Positions 23,201 to 36,379 are shown, counted from the stretch's first letter. The stretch: 64,000 nt of DNA from Plectrocnemia conspersa (GCA_009617715.1 VTFK01000073.1:1178001-1242000), one strand, 5' to 3'. Numbers and translations: made by a program. The notes: generated by a model from the sequence alone, not told the origin.

Positions 23201-23599
23201 CTTTAAAGCTTTACCGATTATGGAAAATGAAATAAATCAACAATAAAATATCATTTATCAAAATAAAATTTAAATAATATAAATAAGTATGTTTATAATA
23301 AAAGTATGAAATACTTTACCTTAATTATAAATTAATGATGCGCTAAATTTGTAATACCTATTAAAGCAAATACTATTACTTTTCCTGATGCAGTAGTCTC
23401 GACTGTAACTTATTATGCATTATTAATAAATATGGTTCATCATAAATTTAAGCTTCAGAAGTGCCTGGTTCAATGAAAGTGTACACTTTAGTTCGCTCTA
23501 TCAAAAGCTTTTAACATGTATTTATTATTTTTAAATATCACGAGAGCTTTATTTAATTATCTAGTGTTTTTTTTTTAATATTGGACAGCGCTTAAATCA

Positions 23600-23960
23600 A
23601 AGCTCGTTTACATAATATAATGACACGTTTTACATTTGTATTTCATTGTGCAGGATTAATTTGCAAGAATTGAAATTCGATTCGGATGTACAATAGGTAC
23701 ATACAAATGTATAAAAGAGCTAACGCTTATTTGCATGCCGGTACATATTGGATTGTGTCTAGTTTTTTCATTAGTCATTCTACGCGGATCGCTAGATAAC
23801 GTTCACAATTTATCTAGAAACATTCGTTTGTGATACTGTGTTGACCCACTAGGACTTGTTTGCTTTTACTCCATTTACAATTTAAATCTACGCGGGTTTG
23901 TGCATAGCGTACTGATTTGAGTGAACACAATAACGAAATTTGCCACAAATGAACAATATT
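23600..23960. promoter_or_regulatory. Candidate regulatory island (weak)
   Basis: Moderately complex sequence with CGCGGATCGC and several TAAT/ATTA cores. Less distinct from its flanks than other islands. Confidence 0.3.
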
Positions 23961-24359
23961 CCATTTGCATCATTTATCTGTGTAATGAAATAATTATATA
24001 CTGAGATGAAATAAACAAGTATCTTAAGTGTTTTTTACTAAGCATTTATAAATTTTAAATTAAAGAGTAGTAGTATAATTTTGATTTTATATAACGTTAA
24101 TATTTTTATAACATATACAGCATATTTATTAGTGGTTGATTGCCCTATTTATTCAGTAATATTGATGCTATGTGTACCATACTTAATTATAAAATATCAT
24201 CAATAAATCACATGAAGAAATCAAGTCATCAGAAATATATTTAAATTAATATAACATTTATTTTAAATGGATAAAAAAAATAATCAACAAAACTTAGTTT
24301 AGAGTTCCTATCTAATTTATGAGTAATTAAGAATATGCATGACTTTCTTTAAACTGGAA

Positions 24360-24620
24360 CGATGCCAACCAATAATGTCTATCGAAGTGTGTCTAAAGTT
24401 AAAAGTTTTCTAAGACAACTGTTTGTGTTAGGCGTTTAATTGGCTTTTCAAAGAGAGTTGGGGTAGGGTTAAAGGAAACGGAAGGCTTAACCGTGCAGCT
24501 TCCGGTCAGGGTTGAGGGCTGTGAGAAGAATCCAATCAATTTCTCGGCTGTTGACCACCGCACAAGGGCAAACGGACGTGTGTCTTGTACAGAGCTTTTG
24601 TCCTGGCTATATAAATATAA
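24360..24620. promoter_or_regulatory. GC-richer island, carries duplicated module copy 2
   Basis: About 260 bp of complex sequence. Block A (24402-24447) and block B (24527-24560) match the 9.5 kb island in the same order. The 79 bp between the blocks (GGGGTAGGG, GGAAACGGAAGG, CTTCCGGTCAGGG) are not found in copy 1. An AGAGCTTTTG at 24591-24600 matches words in other islands. Confidence 0.5.
24402..24560. repeat. Duplicated island module, copy 2
   Basis: Counterpart of 9516-9619. Block A identity is 40/46 with no gap. Block B shares AGAATCC, AAT, ATTTC and GCTGTTGA in order. Confidence 0.75.
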
Positions 24621-25960
24621 ACCGAGATAAAATTAGGACTATTGTGCAAGTTTCTTATTTATAAATTGTCGCTGGTTTTATTGTCAATATTTTTTTTTAT
24701 TATTATTCTGAAAATATGGTATATATGACTGACATTTTATTTTAATTAATAATAATCATTAAGACGATGTTAAATAACTCATAACCTTTGTAATTTTTAT
24801 TTAAAATATTACTTAAATACAGATACTGCAAAGCAATGATATCGCACAAATAAAAAAATATTGATAACACATTTGCTTATTGATAAGCTTTGATATTTTT
24901 ATAATTTTTAATGTTTTTTAAGCAGTACTGGACTGCATAGATCGTTACAGGCATAGGCTTTCATGGATCATCTCAGTACTATAGCTTTGTGTAAGCTGCT
25001 TATCGTTTCGAATCTTAAGGGAACTCTTCTAATCTCTATAAGGTGATGCTTTGAATCGGATGATTAAAGAGCAGAATTTTATGCTTTTAACGAAAAATTG
25101 CTATAATGGCTATTAAGTTTGCAGGTAGTCTATCGTATCGGGGCCTTTTGACAGTATTTGTGCAATAAAAATCGCTAAAAAATGTGCACTAGTTAAGTCG
25201 AATAATGACACAATTATATGCAAAATAAGATGTTTGCCTTCAATTGACGGTTTTTTCACATATATTTCCAAAACAAATATTGTGTCTGTACACAGATGCA
25301 GGTTTTCTTAAGACTTTAAATAACTGATTAGTACTTTCTGTTAGTAGTATTTTCTGTCATAACTACATAATTTTTTATGCAATCGCATTATGTAATTCGT
25401 TCTTTGTCATATATTTCTACAAAGTAATGTTGCAATTTTTATTTATTTATAGTGACACTAAATTTGATAGACAAAGTAAATAGCACTCCGAAAATTAAAC
25501 TCTGTGTTCACTGCTTTAATTTAAAATTATAGTTAAGCGTAGGGGTTAACTTGCTATTGTAGATTATAAACAATTATTTGGACCTTAATATACTCTTAAC
25601 TCATTACTTTTAGGGGATTTTAGGGGCATATAATATTCAATTTTTTTTGTTACAATAGTTTATTACTTTGAAATAAAATTTGTTATGCTATAAAATTAAA
25701 ATAACGTATTTATTTTATCTTATAAAATATTATAAAATAAATAATAATATTTTAATTACACAAAAACATATAAAACATACAAACGTTTATATTATATATA
25801 TACGCCGTATCTCTTAAAAACAATATTTTAATACAAAACCGAATATTTGAGAGACAAAAAGAGCGAATTTAATGTTAAGATATTACAAAATTAAATTAAT
25901 TTTAAAACATATAATATATTATATATAAAGCAATTTCATTAGCATATCTCCTTTCATGTT
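24620..25960. other. AT-rich spacer
   Basis: AT-rich, somewhat more complex at 24930-25160. No gene or known repeat recognised. Confidence 0.5.
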
Positions 25961-26220
25961 TAGCATTAGGTTTTCGTGTACGTGAAAGCTCGCCAGTAGA
26001 GTAGCAAGCAGGTAAGCGGAAAAGGGATAACATTGGAGAGAATCTTTTATCATTGTATAAAAAGAAAATATTTGTTTAAGATTAAAGGAATCACATACGT
26101 TTCAGGGGATACGATTCCGCTTCGGAATTTAACCATTTATCATGGCAACTATACCATTGTACTCTGGCGTCTGTGTGTTTGCGGATATACTGTTATACAT
26201 AGGGCGACATAAAAATTTGT
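25960..26220. promoter_or_regulatory. Candidate regulatory island
   Basis: Two complex patches (25975-26045 and 26095-26215) around a short AT-rich stretch. No frame of note. Confidence 0.35.
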
Positions 26221-26689
26221 GAACTTATTACTAAAAGTAAACTATTTAAATCAACGTTTTTTTTAATAATATTAAAAGATCCTATTAATTTTATTATTGA
26301 TCCTATTATTAATTAATTTCATATTTCATATTTTTAAGTGACAATGTGTGGTGCTTTTTTTAGTAATAACGTTTATTTTTCTTAGTTTCAGTCTACGATA
26401 GAACCCTACATTTTGCTTATTGCCTAATATCATTGCAATAAAGAGATTTATTTTTTCTTTTTACAATTTGTCAACCAAGTAAAAAATTCTATTTTTTTTT
26501 TTTTTATTTTAGTACATCACCAGTACGTTTATTACGAGTTGCTAGTTATATTAAAACATTTATAAGCTTTTAAGCAACGTGGACTCAGTAATCCACAAGT
26601 TATCAAAGAAAATTTCAACAAGAAATTATAAATAACTTGGAATGTGCTATGTCACAATAATTAATGAAGTTTGCTCGTCTTCTATCGTA

Positions 26690-27060
26690 TCCAGGAATTT
26701 TAGTCTCGCACCATGCACGGCTGTGATTTTATACACAACTTCAGAAAGCTCTTAAAGCTTCCACGTTCAATTTTTATTTCTTCGGACGGAAAATGTCCAG
26801 CAGCAACACACCACTCGATATCGGATACATGCGCCATTTTTCCACTAAGCGGCCACAATAATATATCACGGTGTCCCATTGTGTTTGTCGTCCATCCGTG
26901 GACGGCCATTTTCCAAGGCGGTTTTTGTGTTAAAACCATAAGATACGCGAGATGTGTGTTTGTGTGTGGAAATGGAAAAACTTTCGGTATCGAAAAAAAA
27001 TTGCACCCACCCGCGGGAAATCAATTTTCGAGCGAATATGAAAACTAGAACGTCAGACGA
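26690..27060. promoter_or_regulatory. GC-rich island, candidate enhancer
   Basis: Dense complex sequence. A 111-codon plus frame (26713-27048) and a 79-codon minus frame (26700-26939) overlap. Neither has a recognisable domain, and open frames on both strands suggest composition rather than coding. A small perfect stem, GTCCA/TGGAC (near 26892-26905), sits inside. It remains possible that one frame is an unknown exon. Confidence 0.4.
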
Positions 27061-27650
27061 GAGCAGGCTCGATTAAAATTTGTAAACTTTCGGAATCAAT
27101 TTTAACGTTCTTAACTTGAGATTCAGAATGAGAAGTGGCAATATGGGTTTTGTTGAGAATTATAACCCGTGTTGAAAGTGATTTTTAATATATACAGGAT
27201 AAACGAAGCGAGTCAAGAGTTGTCGCTATGAATAAGTCACTAACTTTTCCTTTCAAAATAAAACATCTCACAAAGAAGAAGAATAAATTATTATTAGAAT
27301 AAATATAGGAACTTTATTATTAGAAAAATAACTTTTGATTCTTGAACACAATTTGACAGGTGATTAATACCATAATATAATTTCACAAAAATAACACAAA
27401 TATATCATTTATGATTGGTTAGGGGCAAAGTATATAAATAAGTTAATTTATTTATATTTTTATCAAGTCTTAATATTCAAAATTAAAAAAACAAAACTAG
27501 ACATACGTTAAAAGATAATATCTCACGGTATACAACAAGGATTTAAGTTAAGACAATTATTCTTTACACTATAAATTCATAAACAATATAATAAAAAATA
27601 TGTAAATAATTAAAATTGATTTTAATAGAAACGAAACACATTATTTATAT
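27060..27650. other. AT-rich spacer
   Basis: AT-rich. Contains GATTGGTTAGGGG at 27413-27425, a 13-mer also present at 36513-36525. No gene. Confidence 0.5.
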
Positions 27651-27651
27651 A

Positions 27652-28420
27652 CATGTGCCCCAGAAGTCGCGAACTGATTTGTATACACCATTATTTTTAA
27701 AATATGTATTAAAACAAAAAAATTACTAATAAAATTTTTTTAAGAATCCAATATTTTTTTTACAAATCAATTGCAAAAATTAATCACGTAGGTGACCTCC
27801 ATTTTCTGCTTCACACAAAACTGCTCTTTTTACTGTATTTTCCATGACCTTTCTTAGTATTTCGGACTGTATTGCTCGAACTTTATTTTAGCGCTTGAAT
27901 GGACTGAAGTTTAAGTTTTATCAAAATCCAAAGCCTGCAGTTTACCTATAAAACCTACTCAAATGAAAATGAGCTTGATCACTCTTTATGAATGTGTAAA
28001 TAAAATTATGGTTCACTCAAGGAGCTTTTCTAAATCCAATAGAATCAATTCTTGATACAATTAAATTTTGTATAAAATAATGTGAAGATCGCCTGGTTGA
28101 TGTTGTTGCATTTTCAACAACACAATCCTCCGCAATTTAAAATATTCGCATCTTACCGGTTCGGAGCAAGTCCGTTGAAAACGTTGAATAATTTGCCTTA
28201 TATGCGATCGCAATGGATGGTTTTCAGTAATAAAATGACATTGAAATGCACGCCAAGCTTCAACAATTGACTGTTGATTTGTAAAAAATAATTCAACCAC
28301 TTTTGTTTGTTGCTCCGTAGTAAAACTTTCCATGATTAATTATAAGGGCTTACTTAAAGTTACTATTAAAAAAAAAAAAAAAAAAATTGTTTACACTGGT
28401 TTGCGACTTCTGGGCCACCT
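27652..28420 (-). mobile_element. Internally deleted mariner-like transposon (DUF4817 type)
   Basis: Both ends are visible. The left end after a TA (27650-27651) reads CATGTGCCCCAGAAGTCGC, and the right end read on the minus strand from 28420 is AGGTGGCCCAGAAGTCGC, followed by TA (28421-28422). The repeats agree at about 20 of 24 positions. The roughly 770-bp length is well short of the usual 1.2-1.3 kb. The transposase is on the minus strand (see the pseudogene entry). An A run of about 20 (28367-28386) lies in its leader. The intact ends mean that a related active transposase might once have moved it as a non-autonomous copy. Confidence 0.88.
27780..28333 (-). pseudogene. Mariner transposase with DUF4817 N-terminus, central deletion
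   Basis: Starts at the ATG at 28333: MESFTTEQQTKVVELFF, then SIVEAWRAFQCHF, the DUF4817 helix-turn-helix DNA-binding region (family TxEQRxxIVxLFYxNxxSxxxxxRxFRRHF). After frameshifts come EDCVVENATTSTRR, LYKI*LYQELILLD (family LHPYKIQLVQELKPLD), then SDQAHFHLSRFYR around 27955-27990, which keeps the first catalytic aspartate (family SDEAHFHLSGFVNK), and TAGFGF (family CRFW). It then jumps directly to the C-terminus, SEILRKVMENTV and ENGGHLRD ending at the stop 27780-27782. The middle with the second and third catalytic aspartates (FQQDGAPPH and SPDLxPxDFFLWG) is missing. The product cannot be a working transposase. Confidence 0.88.
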
Positions 28421-29665
28421 TATATTTTTATTGCAAATTTATATAAAACACATGAATAAAAAGCAATCTCTTTGAAATTATACGCTTTGCTCGACTGCGT
28501 GGATAAATCAGTGGACAAAGTGGCGTCTCTTGGAATTCCATGAACGGAACCTTATGTATGATGGGTCAAAGTTTTTCTACAAATTTATTCGTATTTGTTT
28601 TGAAATACATTTTGCAACACGTACATATTTTGACGGGTTAAAAATTCATCGCACAGTCGAGATCTGATTTCTTGATGTATTTAGAATATTAAATGTAAAG
28701 CGTGCAATAACAAAGAATAGAATTTGTTTTTGAAACTCCATATATTGTTATTTTTTAGGTGTACATCTGGCACACTGCAATATTTCAATTTTATTGTTGT
28801 TTTTTATATGCACACATATAAATTATATAGTGGAATAGTCTTGAATTTTTCTTTGATAAAAAGTTATATTTATGACATGATATTATATAATACGCGTTTT
28901 ATTTCAGAATATTTATAAAAATATATTTAATAACATTATTTAAGATCAATTACAACTAAATATGCATTACTTAATTCATTAAAAAGTGTAATTTATTTAA
29001 ATTTAAGTTTTAACGTCAATCGTGCCATGGCCATTGATATCTCAGTATGTCTTATGTTATATATGTATTGGTGCATATCTCCACATTTCAAGATTGAAAA
29101 AAAAACTCTAAAATTAACGATAACAGAATTTTTACCAAGTAAACATATAAACTTCTTAAAAACATTGGCAACTACAGTCACTAAAAACATTTGTTAAGTA
29201 GTAGGTGATTCGTTTGATTTCCCTAAATATCAAAGATGAATAAAAATTTCAAACATAAAATTACGAACTTTGCTGCAGAAATGAAAGCAAATCCTACTTA
29301 AACTATTACCGAGAAACTAAATACGGTACGCAACATCAAAAATATAAATTTTTAATATGAAAAAAAATTTAATTATTTTCAATATAATTAATTAAAATTA
29401 TTTAAAAAAATCTAATTAATCGATCAAATAAAATAATTGTGACAGTTCAACACAACGATCAAATATTTTATAGTATGCTCCTATCCGCGGGGCAGGTTGG
29501 GGACTTAATAACAATTTTAACTAGTGTAAGTGTTTTTAATATAAAAACCAAAATTAGTGAAAGTGCAAATCTTAAAATCTATATGTGCAACGATTAAAAA
29601 AAAAGTGTTAAAAAAATTATTCTATTTATGCTAAGACTATTTTGGTGAAATATAGAGACTCTAAA
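28420..29665. other. AT-rich spacer
   Basis: A modest complex patch at 28480-28680, then AT-rich DNA. Short frames here (for example 28724-28918 and 28993-29190) have no family resemblance. Confidence 0.5.
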
Positions 29666-29669
29666 GGAC

Positions 29670-29784
<115 letters not shown>

Positions 29785-29839
29785 TACTTTCATACAAAGA
29801 ATTAAATAATACTGAGCTGTCAAAGTGTTTTTTTTTAAA

Positions 29840-30360
29840 CTCGACGTCAACTTCGCTCGGTGATTTATTCGCACCGTCGAGCGCGACGAACAATACCCCT
29901 AAAAGAATAAGTTTTTTTATTCCAGACTGTTTGTATTCTCAAAACGAGAATCTTTTCAAACTTGAAATTGATTAATAACGGCGCTCGATCGCGTGAAAAT
30001 AGCCGCGTTACAATGGAAAGTTTCCGAATGCATTGTTTCCATTTTCGTCATCGCGCACCACTTAACCCTCGAAGGGGACAAGAATTCTTTTTTCAATGCG
30101 CGAGCAAATAAGCCGAGATAATTTCACTTGCAGATGAGAGGGAAGAAGGAGCGGCCCGACAATAGCGCGATAAAAATAAGTTAGGATAAAGGAGGAAAAG
30201 GAGAAGGAACGAGGCGAAACCGCTTCCAGCTCAACCGGAATAAAATATTCTCGGTGGGTATTCCTGGAGTGCATCCCTGAATGCTGCAGTACAGCGCAGA
30301 TGACGTGAGACGGTCCTAACGTCATTTTTCAGCGCGATCGTAAACGGTAATTGAAGCCAG
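29840..30360. promoter_or_regulatory. GC-rich island, candidate enhancer
   Basis: About 500 bp of CpG-containing complex sequence directly beside the (TA)n tract, with words such as CGGCGCTCGATCGCG, TCATCGCGCACCAC and AGCGCGATAAAAATAAG. An 87-codon minus frame (30062-30325) has no recognisable domain. Confidence 0.45.
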
Positions 30361-31790
30361 TGGAAACTGTCTGATACATAATAAATTGAAACGAATGAAG
30401 CTTCTTAAAATATAACTTTAAATCAAATTCAATTAAAACCAATCGATAACCGAAGCTCACTAACAAAACAATTTGGAATAATCACATAATATTGTACTCT
30501 ATAACGTAAGAAAGGTATTAATACAATGCGAAATAAAGATTTAGGGTTTTGACGCATGGAATTACATGATAATGAAACCATAAAAACCTCATCATATAAA
30601 AAGTTATAAAAGAGTAAAATCTAAAACGATGCTTTAAAACGAAACAAAAAGAAAAGTTTGACTGTTTTCAAAACAATTTGAAGGTAAAAAATTAAAAGCA
30701 TTTATCAATAATTAAATAAATTTTCTTTCAAAATAAAAATATAGCAAAATATTTTTTTATTTTGAAAGGAAAATATTATCTATAATAATACAAGATAATC
30801 AATTATAGTAATACTATCTGTTGTAATAATTATATGTAAAATTAAATTATTTTTAAAAACAATAGGTTTTACATTTTAGGTATATTATCAATAAAATAAT
30901 AGATCTATTAGAAATTTAAAAAAAAATCAAGGATATGTGGAGAGTAAATATTATTGACTTTTAACATTATTGTATGACTTTGGATGAGAGTTGTGATAAT
31001 AAACACATTGCTTACTATTATTTTATAATATATTTGTTTAGTTAACGAAAGATTAATTAAACAAAATTAAAGAAAGGCAACTATATAATGAACGATTTAA
31101 CAATAAATCGCCTATTTAATATATTTTTTTAATTGTAGTAAGATATGTTAATATATTAATCCAAAAATTCTTACAAAATGAAATATTGAGGTAGAAACTA
31201 GTATAATTAATGCTTCAAAAATTAAAAAGCCTTTCGTATGCTCAATAAATGTATTTTTATAATGCAAAGAATCTCTAGAAAATTAATTTTCAAGACGCCT
31301 TTATATACACTAAAGAAAAATCGCCTTTTTAAAATGAAATTCTATATTAATATTAAAGATGTTTATTCACAGCTAAAAGTATTTTTTACAAACCAATTAC
31401 GTATTAAAATATATTTTTAAATAAATAAATTTTTAGCTATGAATTATTTATAGCTTAAACATTACCTGAATACGTCACACACATATAAATATATGCACAC
31501 ATATTTTCTTAAATAAATTGGATTAATTACAAACGGAAAACTAAAACTAACTAGTTAGCTCTTTTGTGAATAACTTTATTAAATTTGTAAAATAATAAAT
31601 CAAGTATATTTTTAAACCAATTATGTTACCCCTTTCAAATTCAAATATTCTAATTTTATCCATTTTTAAATTTCGTTGCTGATATCTGATTTAAACCTAA
31701 TTAAAATAATAAATAATATATTAGCCCCAACCTAATCTAAAATTTTCATACATTTGTTATAATTTTTAATTCAAATTCAACCGTTGGCTA
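30360..31790. other. AT-rich spacer with a hairpin at 30721-30773
   Basis: The hairpin pairs TTTTCTTTCAAAATAAAAATAT (30721-30742) with 30749-30773, apart from a few extra bases, around a 6-nt loop. Otherwise AT-rich; the 60-codon frame at 31238 is composition noise. Confidence 0.5.
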
Positions 31791-31990
31791 AATGTAACGA
31801 GCATCGTAATTATCAGGTTACATTTTAGTGCTAAAGTTAACATGGAAAGCCATTGGTGTCACGTGCGTCGTGGCTAGCCGCAGATTGACCAGCGCTGTTG
31901 CATTGATGACTGATATGACCACAATTTATTTCAGGACATTAAGCGACCTGTTGGTGATAATGAGACAGAGTTAACATTTATATTTTGAAG
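31790..31990. promoter_or_regulatory. Small GC-richer island
   Basis: Complex sequence with GTCACGTGCGTCGTGGCTAGCCGC at its core (about 31858-31882), including a CACGTG E-box. No frame. Confidence 0.35.
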
Positions 31991-32639
31991 CATTTAAAAG
32001 TACTGAATTTTAAAAATAATAGTAACACTAACTCACTTGTTAAAAGTAAATGAAAACTGATTAGACTTTAACTCCCATATTCTTATAAGCTTTATTTTAA
32101 ATAAATCATAAAATTTTAAACATGACTTTATACTAACTATTTATGAACTCATTTACAATATGAAACAATTCTTGTGACTATATCGAAGGAAAGGCTATTT
32201 ACTATACGAAAAGGCATAATAAGCGTTAGTAATGAACGTGGTTTTAAGAATTCTGGCAGTTAATGTTGAATTATTTTTAATAAAAAAATTAAAAACTTAA
32301 GCTGATTTAAACCAAATTCAAAAATTATTTATAAAAAATAATAGATACAATATACGCATATTTTTGATTATTTAAATTGATTACAATATATTATTAATTA
32401 TTATTTTTATTTATAAATTTATTGCATTATCATATTAATGCAAAATATTTAGAGAATTTAAAAACGCAACACAATTATTTAAAGCTTCTTATTTATGCAT
32501 TATCTTAGTGACTGTATGAAATTTACTTATTGAATAAATTGTGAGAAAATATTTTTTTTTTAAATATAATGGTAAATATTCAATAACTATCTACAATATT
32601 ATTTTTTTTTATAAACAGCGTTATCTTATTTAACAATAT

Positions 32640-32960
32640 GTAAGGGCTATATTTTTGCCACTACTAGCACAGATTTTATCCAGTGTCCTATTCACTTTAA
32701 CTCCTTGAATAAAACAAGATCAAATCTCCTAACGTTCTCAGCAGTCGAAGCGAATAAAATAGAAAATACGCGAAAAGTCGCATTTTCTTGCGTCGCTGTT
32801 CACCGGCCCACGTAAGACAGTCTCCGTATATTCAATAGATTATTTAGTCGTCTTCCAGAAATCATATCATATATTCTCCATCGTATTCGCATCTTTGCTT
32901 GAACGCTCTGTCGATATTGGCGTATTGCGGCGATAGAGTTGTTCAATTTATACTAAGCTC
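32640..32960. promoter_or_regulatory. Candidate regulatory island
   Basis: Complex, CpG-containing sequence (GTCGCTGTTCACCGGCCCACG around 32793-32814) between AT-rich flanks. No coding signal. Confidence 0.4.
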
Positions 32961-33359
32961 TTATATATTAGAGAAGCATACAAACATATAAGTACAAGCT
33001 TCTGTGATACAGTAAATGTGTATTTAATATACGTATTTATATAAACAATATTTATTTATTTTTGTTGCCAGCTGATTTTAGAAATTACCATTAAAAATAA
33101 AATTCTTCTAGTTATGTCATCGAAATATTTTTTATTGAACATGTCATATTATAGAAGTTCATATTTTTCACAACTTAAATCAAAATTGATATCAAGGTAC
33201 AATTTTTTTTTTATTCAGGAGCTGATTTAATATTATCATTATTTAAAGCTGCCTTGAATAAAATATTTTAAATACTGTGATATTTATATTTTTAGTACTA
33301 AAAGTTATGTTATATATCATGACAAACTTTTAATTTATCAAGAATTGAATTAAACTCGG

Positions 33360-33960
33360 GCTGAGCTTTCCTTTAATTTGTTCATTCAAAAGAAATTCGA
33401 TTAAGAATTGTTTTTTAAACACAAACGAGTCATGTCACCAGTAGAAAGAGAGAGAGACAAGCAATGCAATTTTAATAAAAACATAGTGTTCCGTTTGCGA
33501 AGGAAAGATTCCCTGGTGTGTAGCTTTGCTACGTCGGCAGAAACCTCGCAGCACATGCGCCAGTAATAAAAATACATTCTACGTTGCACTGGCCTACATG
33601 AGTCGTAGTCTTGCGGCTACGGACGTATTCAACTGCGATTTTACATAAAGAAAATAGTAGTAGTAAAAAACAAGAAAAGGAAATGGAGGTGCATTTTCCT
33701 CGGAGCTCTTGCAATTTACCTGCTCGAAATCCGTGGGCGAGCAGGTATGAAAACTGCTCCGGTTCGATACGTGTAAGGTGTATCTATACTACATTTATTT
33801 ATTGAAAAACATTCATTGTAGTGGAAATTTTCTCTTCTCGTCCGAGCGCTGGAGAGTGTGTAGACTTGTGAAAATTTAGGGGACAAATGTATTCTCCCCT
33901 TTGTTGGTGTTCATGCACGAAAATGCCACTATTCAATTTCAATGGATACCATAGCTCTTT
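33360..33960. promoter_or_regulatory. GC-richer island with a perfect hairpin
   Basis: Three overlapping frames of 61-64 codons on both strands, none recognisable. A perfect 10-bp stem, TACCTGCTCG (33717-33726) and its complement (33738-33747), closes an 11-nt loop. A GAGAGAGAGAGAC tract lies at 33447-33458. Confidence 0.4.
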
Positions 33961-35690
33961 TAACTTTTATGTATAACAAATATTAGCGTAACCTTTAGCT
34001 CTTTATTATTTGATATATTCTGATATTATACAAAGACGGGTTATTTTTCTAAAATTTTTAGAACTACGGTAGCAATTTATCAATAAAACGGATCTGACAG
34101 AATTATAAAACAAAAAAATAGCATCACTAATATTGGAGCTAAAAATCAAACAAAAGTAAAAATTATAATCCAATATCTTTGTCAATTATAATCTTTGTCC
34201 CATACCTTGCTAGGAACACATGTTTTAAATATTTGCTCTCCTAATAATCCTTTGCCAGCTCTAAGTAAAATTTTATATAGTTTTTTTATAAGAGCATGGC
34301 CAAAACTGATATATTTGTAGTCAATTATGTATTAAAATGTATTACATATATTGAAATTATGTTGTTTCAGTGTTTTTTTAGTTGCATTCTAAGACTCTAA
34401 GCCTTTTTCTATATATCTCACTCTCTTCCTCTTTAAATAAAATTTAACATTTATTATCATAAGAGAAAACTATAAATATTTTTTAATATGTTTTTATTTT
34501 TACTCTTCTTACCATCTTCTAATATATAAATAATAATACAAGAATATGGTTTATTCTAATTAATTGAATTTTTAGTTATGTTGAAATAATAATAGGAAAT
34601 TATAATCTAATTTAGTGATTATTTTACACCTTTTTAATTGTCTTTAATATGTATTTCATGGCAATATTTTGCTAATCGTATTGCCAAATAAACGCATTTA
34701 TTTTTATTGTCTGAATAATTGATTTTAGAGTTTGGACGCTTCGACAAAAAAACACAAAATGTGATTTATATAACTATAAAGATGGAAAAAATTTTATTAT
34801 TCATTGCTTACAAAAAATATTTTAATCTTAATAATGGCAAGTCTTGTTAAAAGTATAAAAAATAAATTTCTTACTTCCGCCTATTTTTAAAATATGAAAG
34901 TAAAAACGAAAATTTTGTGACAAAAGGAAAAAATTATTTACATTACCATAAATAAGTTAAGTTATAGTATGGTATTAATATACAATTTTATTAATTAATT
35001 TAAATTGTATTGCTTTTATATTAATATTTAAAATGTTTTTTATATATAAATAATTTAGTCTAAATCAATTTAATTATTATTTTATACATAATCAAAATCT
35101 CAAGTTATTTTATACAAAATATAAACATATAATTACAGAATAATTTAAGCTTTTAACTGTATTAAAAATAATATTGAACTTTGTAATTGCTATATGGAAT
35201 TACCGATATTTCTCAATTAAATTAATAACCATATACAAATAATATTGAAAATATTTTTCTATACTGTATCATACTTCATTTAAATATTAATTTGTTCCTA
35301 AAATTTTATATGAATTTAATTTAGGGTAAATTCAGATTTTAATAATTTTACTAATAAAATAATACTTTTTTAGATAATTTTGATTTACTTCAAAATTAAA
35401 TTTAAGATTTTACGTCAAATAGCATTTATTTTATATCATTGTTATATAACGTAATTTGTAATATATGTAAGTATCCTGAATATATTACCAATGCGGTTAT
35501 TATTTTTATTAAAATGTTAAGGTTACTTTGATATGTATTTAGAAAAAATCATATTATATAATATGAATTGATTGGCTTTTTATACTGTGTATAGAAAAAA
35601 TAAAATATCCATTTTGAATATCTCTTTTCTATTATTTTTGCATAATATGTCTTAGAAAATATATTCATACAATAGAAATAAGCTCGAAGG
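33960..35690. other. AT-rich spacer
   Basis: Long AT-rich stretch without recognised genes, repeats or transposon motifs on either strand. Confidence 0.55.
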
Positions 35691-36160
35691 TTGTGGTTAA
35701 GATTGATTGCTTTGGATCCTTTTCACTGATTTTTTATTATTATTCAAGTCAAGGACGATACGTCGGCCTCTTCCGACATACATATTTTTCTTTCTAGCCC
35801 CAAATCGAAGAGAAAATTCCTGAGAAATTTTCGTCGCTATTGATTCCGACGCGTAGCACGATTGGGCCACGATGATAACGCTGTTACGACGTATAAGGGG
35901 GAAATATGATTGAAAACCTTTCACAAACTTTATAATTGATTCGTAAAACAGAAAACTCCAACTCGGTGACGTTTTCAACACGGGACTTAATATTCCATTT
36001 GCATTTCCAACTTTGACTTTCTCCGATGCTTTGGTATTGCTTTATATTAATAACCAAGGATATAATAAAAAGCCGCGTTACTTACGCTTTCATGGAACAC
36101 GGGTTTCAAGCAGGACTTTTTTGAGAATCATTTCGATTCAATTTATTTAAGGATTTGTAG
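35690..36160. promoter_or_regulatory. Candidate regulatory island
   Basis: Complex sequence, densest at 35740-36000. A 94-codon minus frame (35697-35981) covers it but has no domain or homologue I recognise. Confidence 0.4.
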
Positions 36161-36379
36161 ATGACATAATGAAATGTTACCCAAACTTTTTTTCGCGGTC
36201 AGAAAAATACAGACATTTATTTTAAGTGAATATTATTAACATTATTTAACGATATTATATTTTATATACTTAAAAAAATCTCAAGAAAAATTATTAAAAA
36301 AATAATTTTCTAATCTTTATTGTTATTAATTTAAATAAATTATCAATATGATATGAAATTATTCAATCGATGTTAATAT

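Noticed and set aside
26713..27048. 111-codon plus-strand frame as a possible exon
   Set aside because: A 79-codon frame is open on the opposite strand. There is no recognisable domain, and no convincing splice sites or promoter, so a low-stop GC-rich island is the simpler reading.
28082..28270. Plus-strand HFQQHNPPQFK, looking like the FQQDGAPPH catalytic block of a mariner transposase
   Set aside because: It lies antisense to the well-supported minus-strand N-terminal half of the same element, in the wrong place relative to the DUF4817 domain, and has no matching neighbours in its own frame.
30721..30773. The hairpin as a microRNA precursor
   Set aside because: The arms are almost entirely A and T runs with a 6-nt loop. 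Such stems arise often by chance in DNA of this composition.
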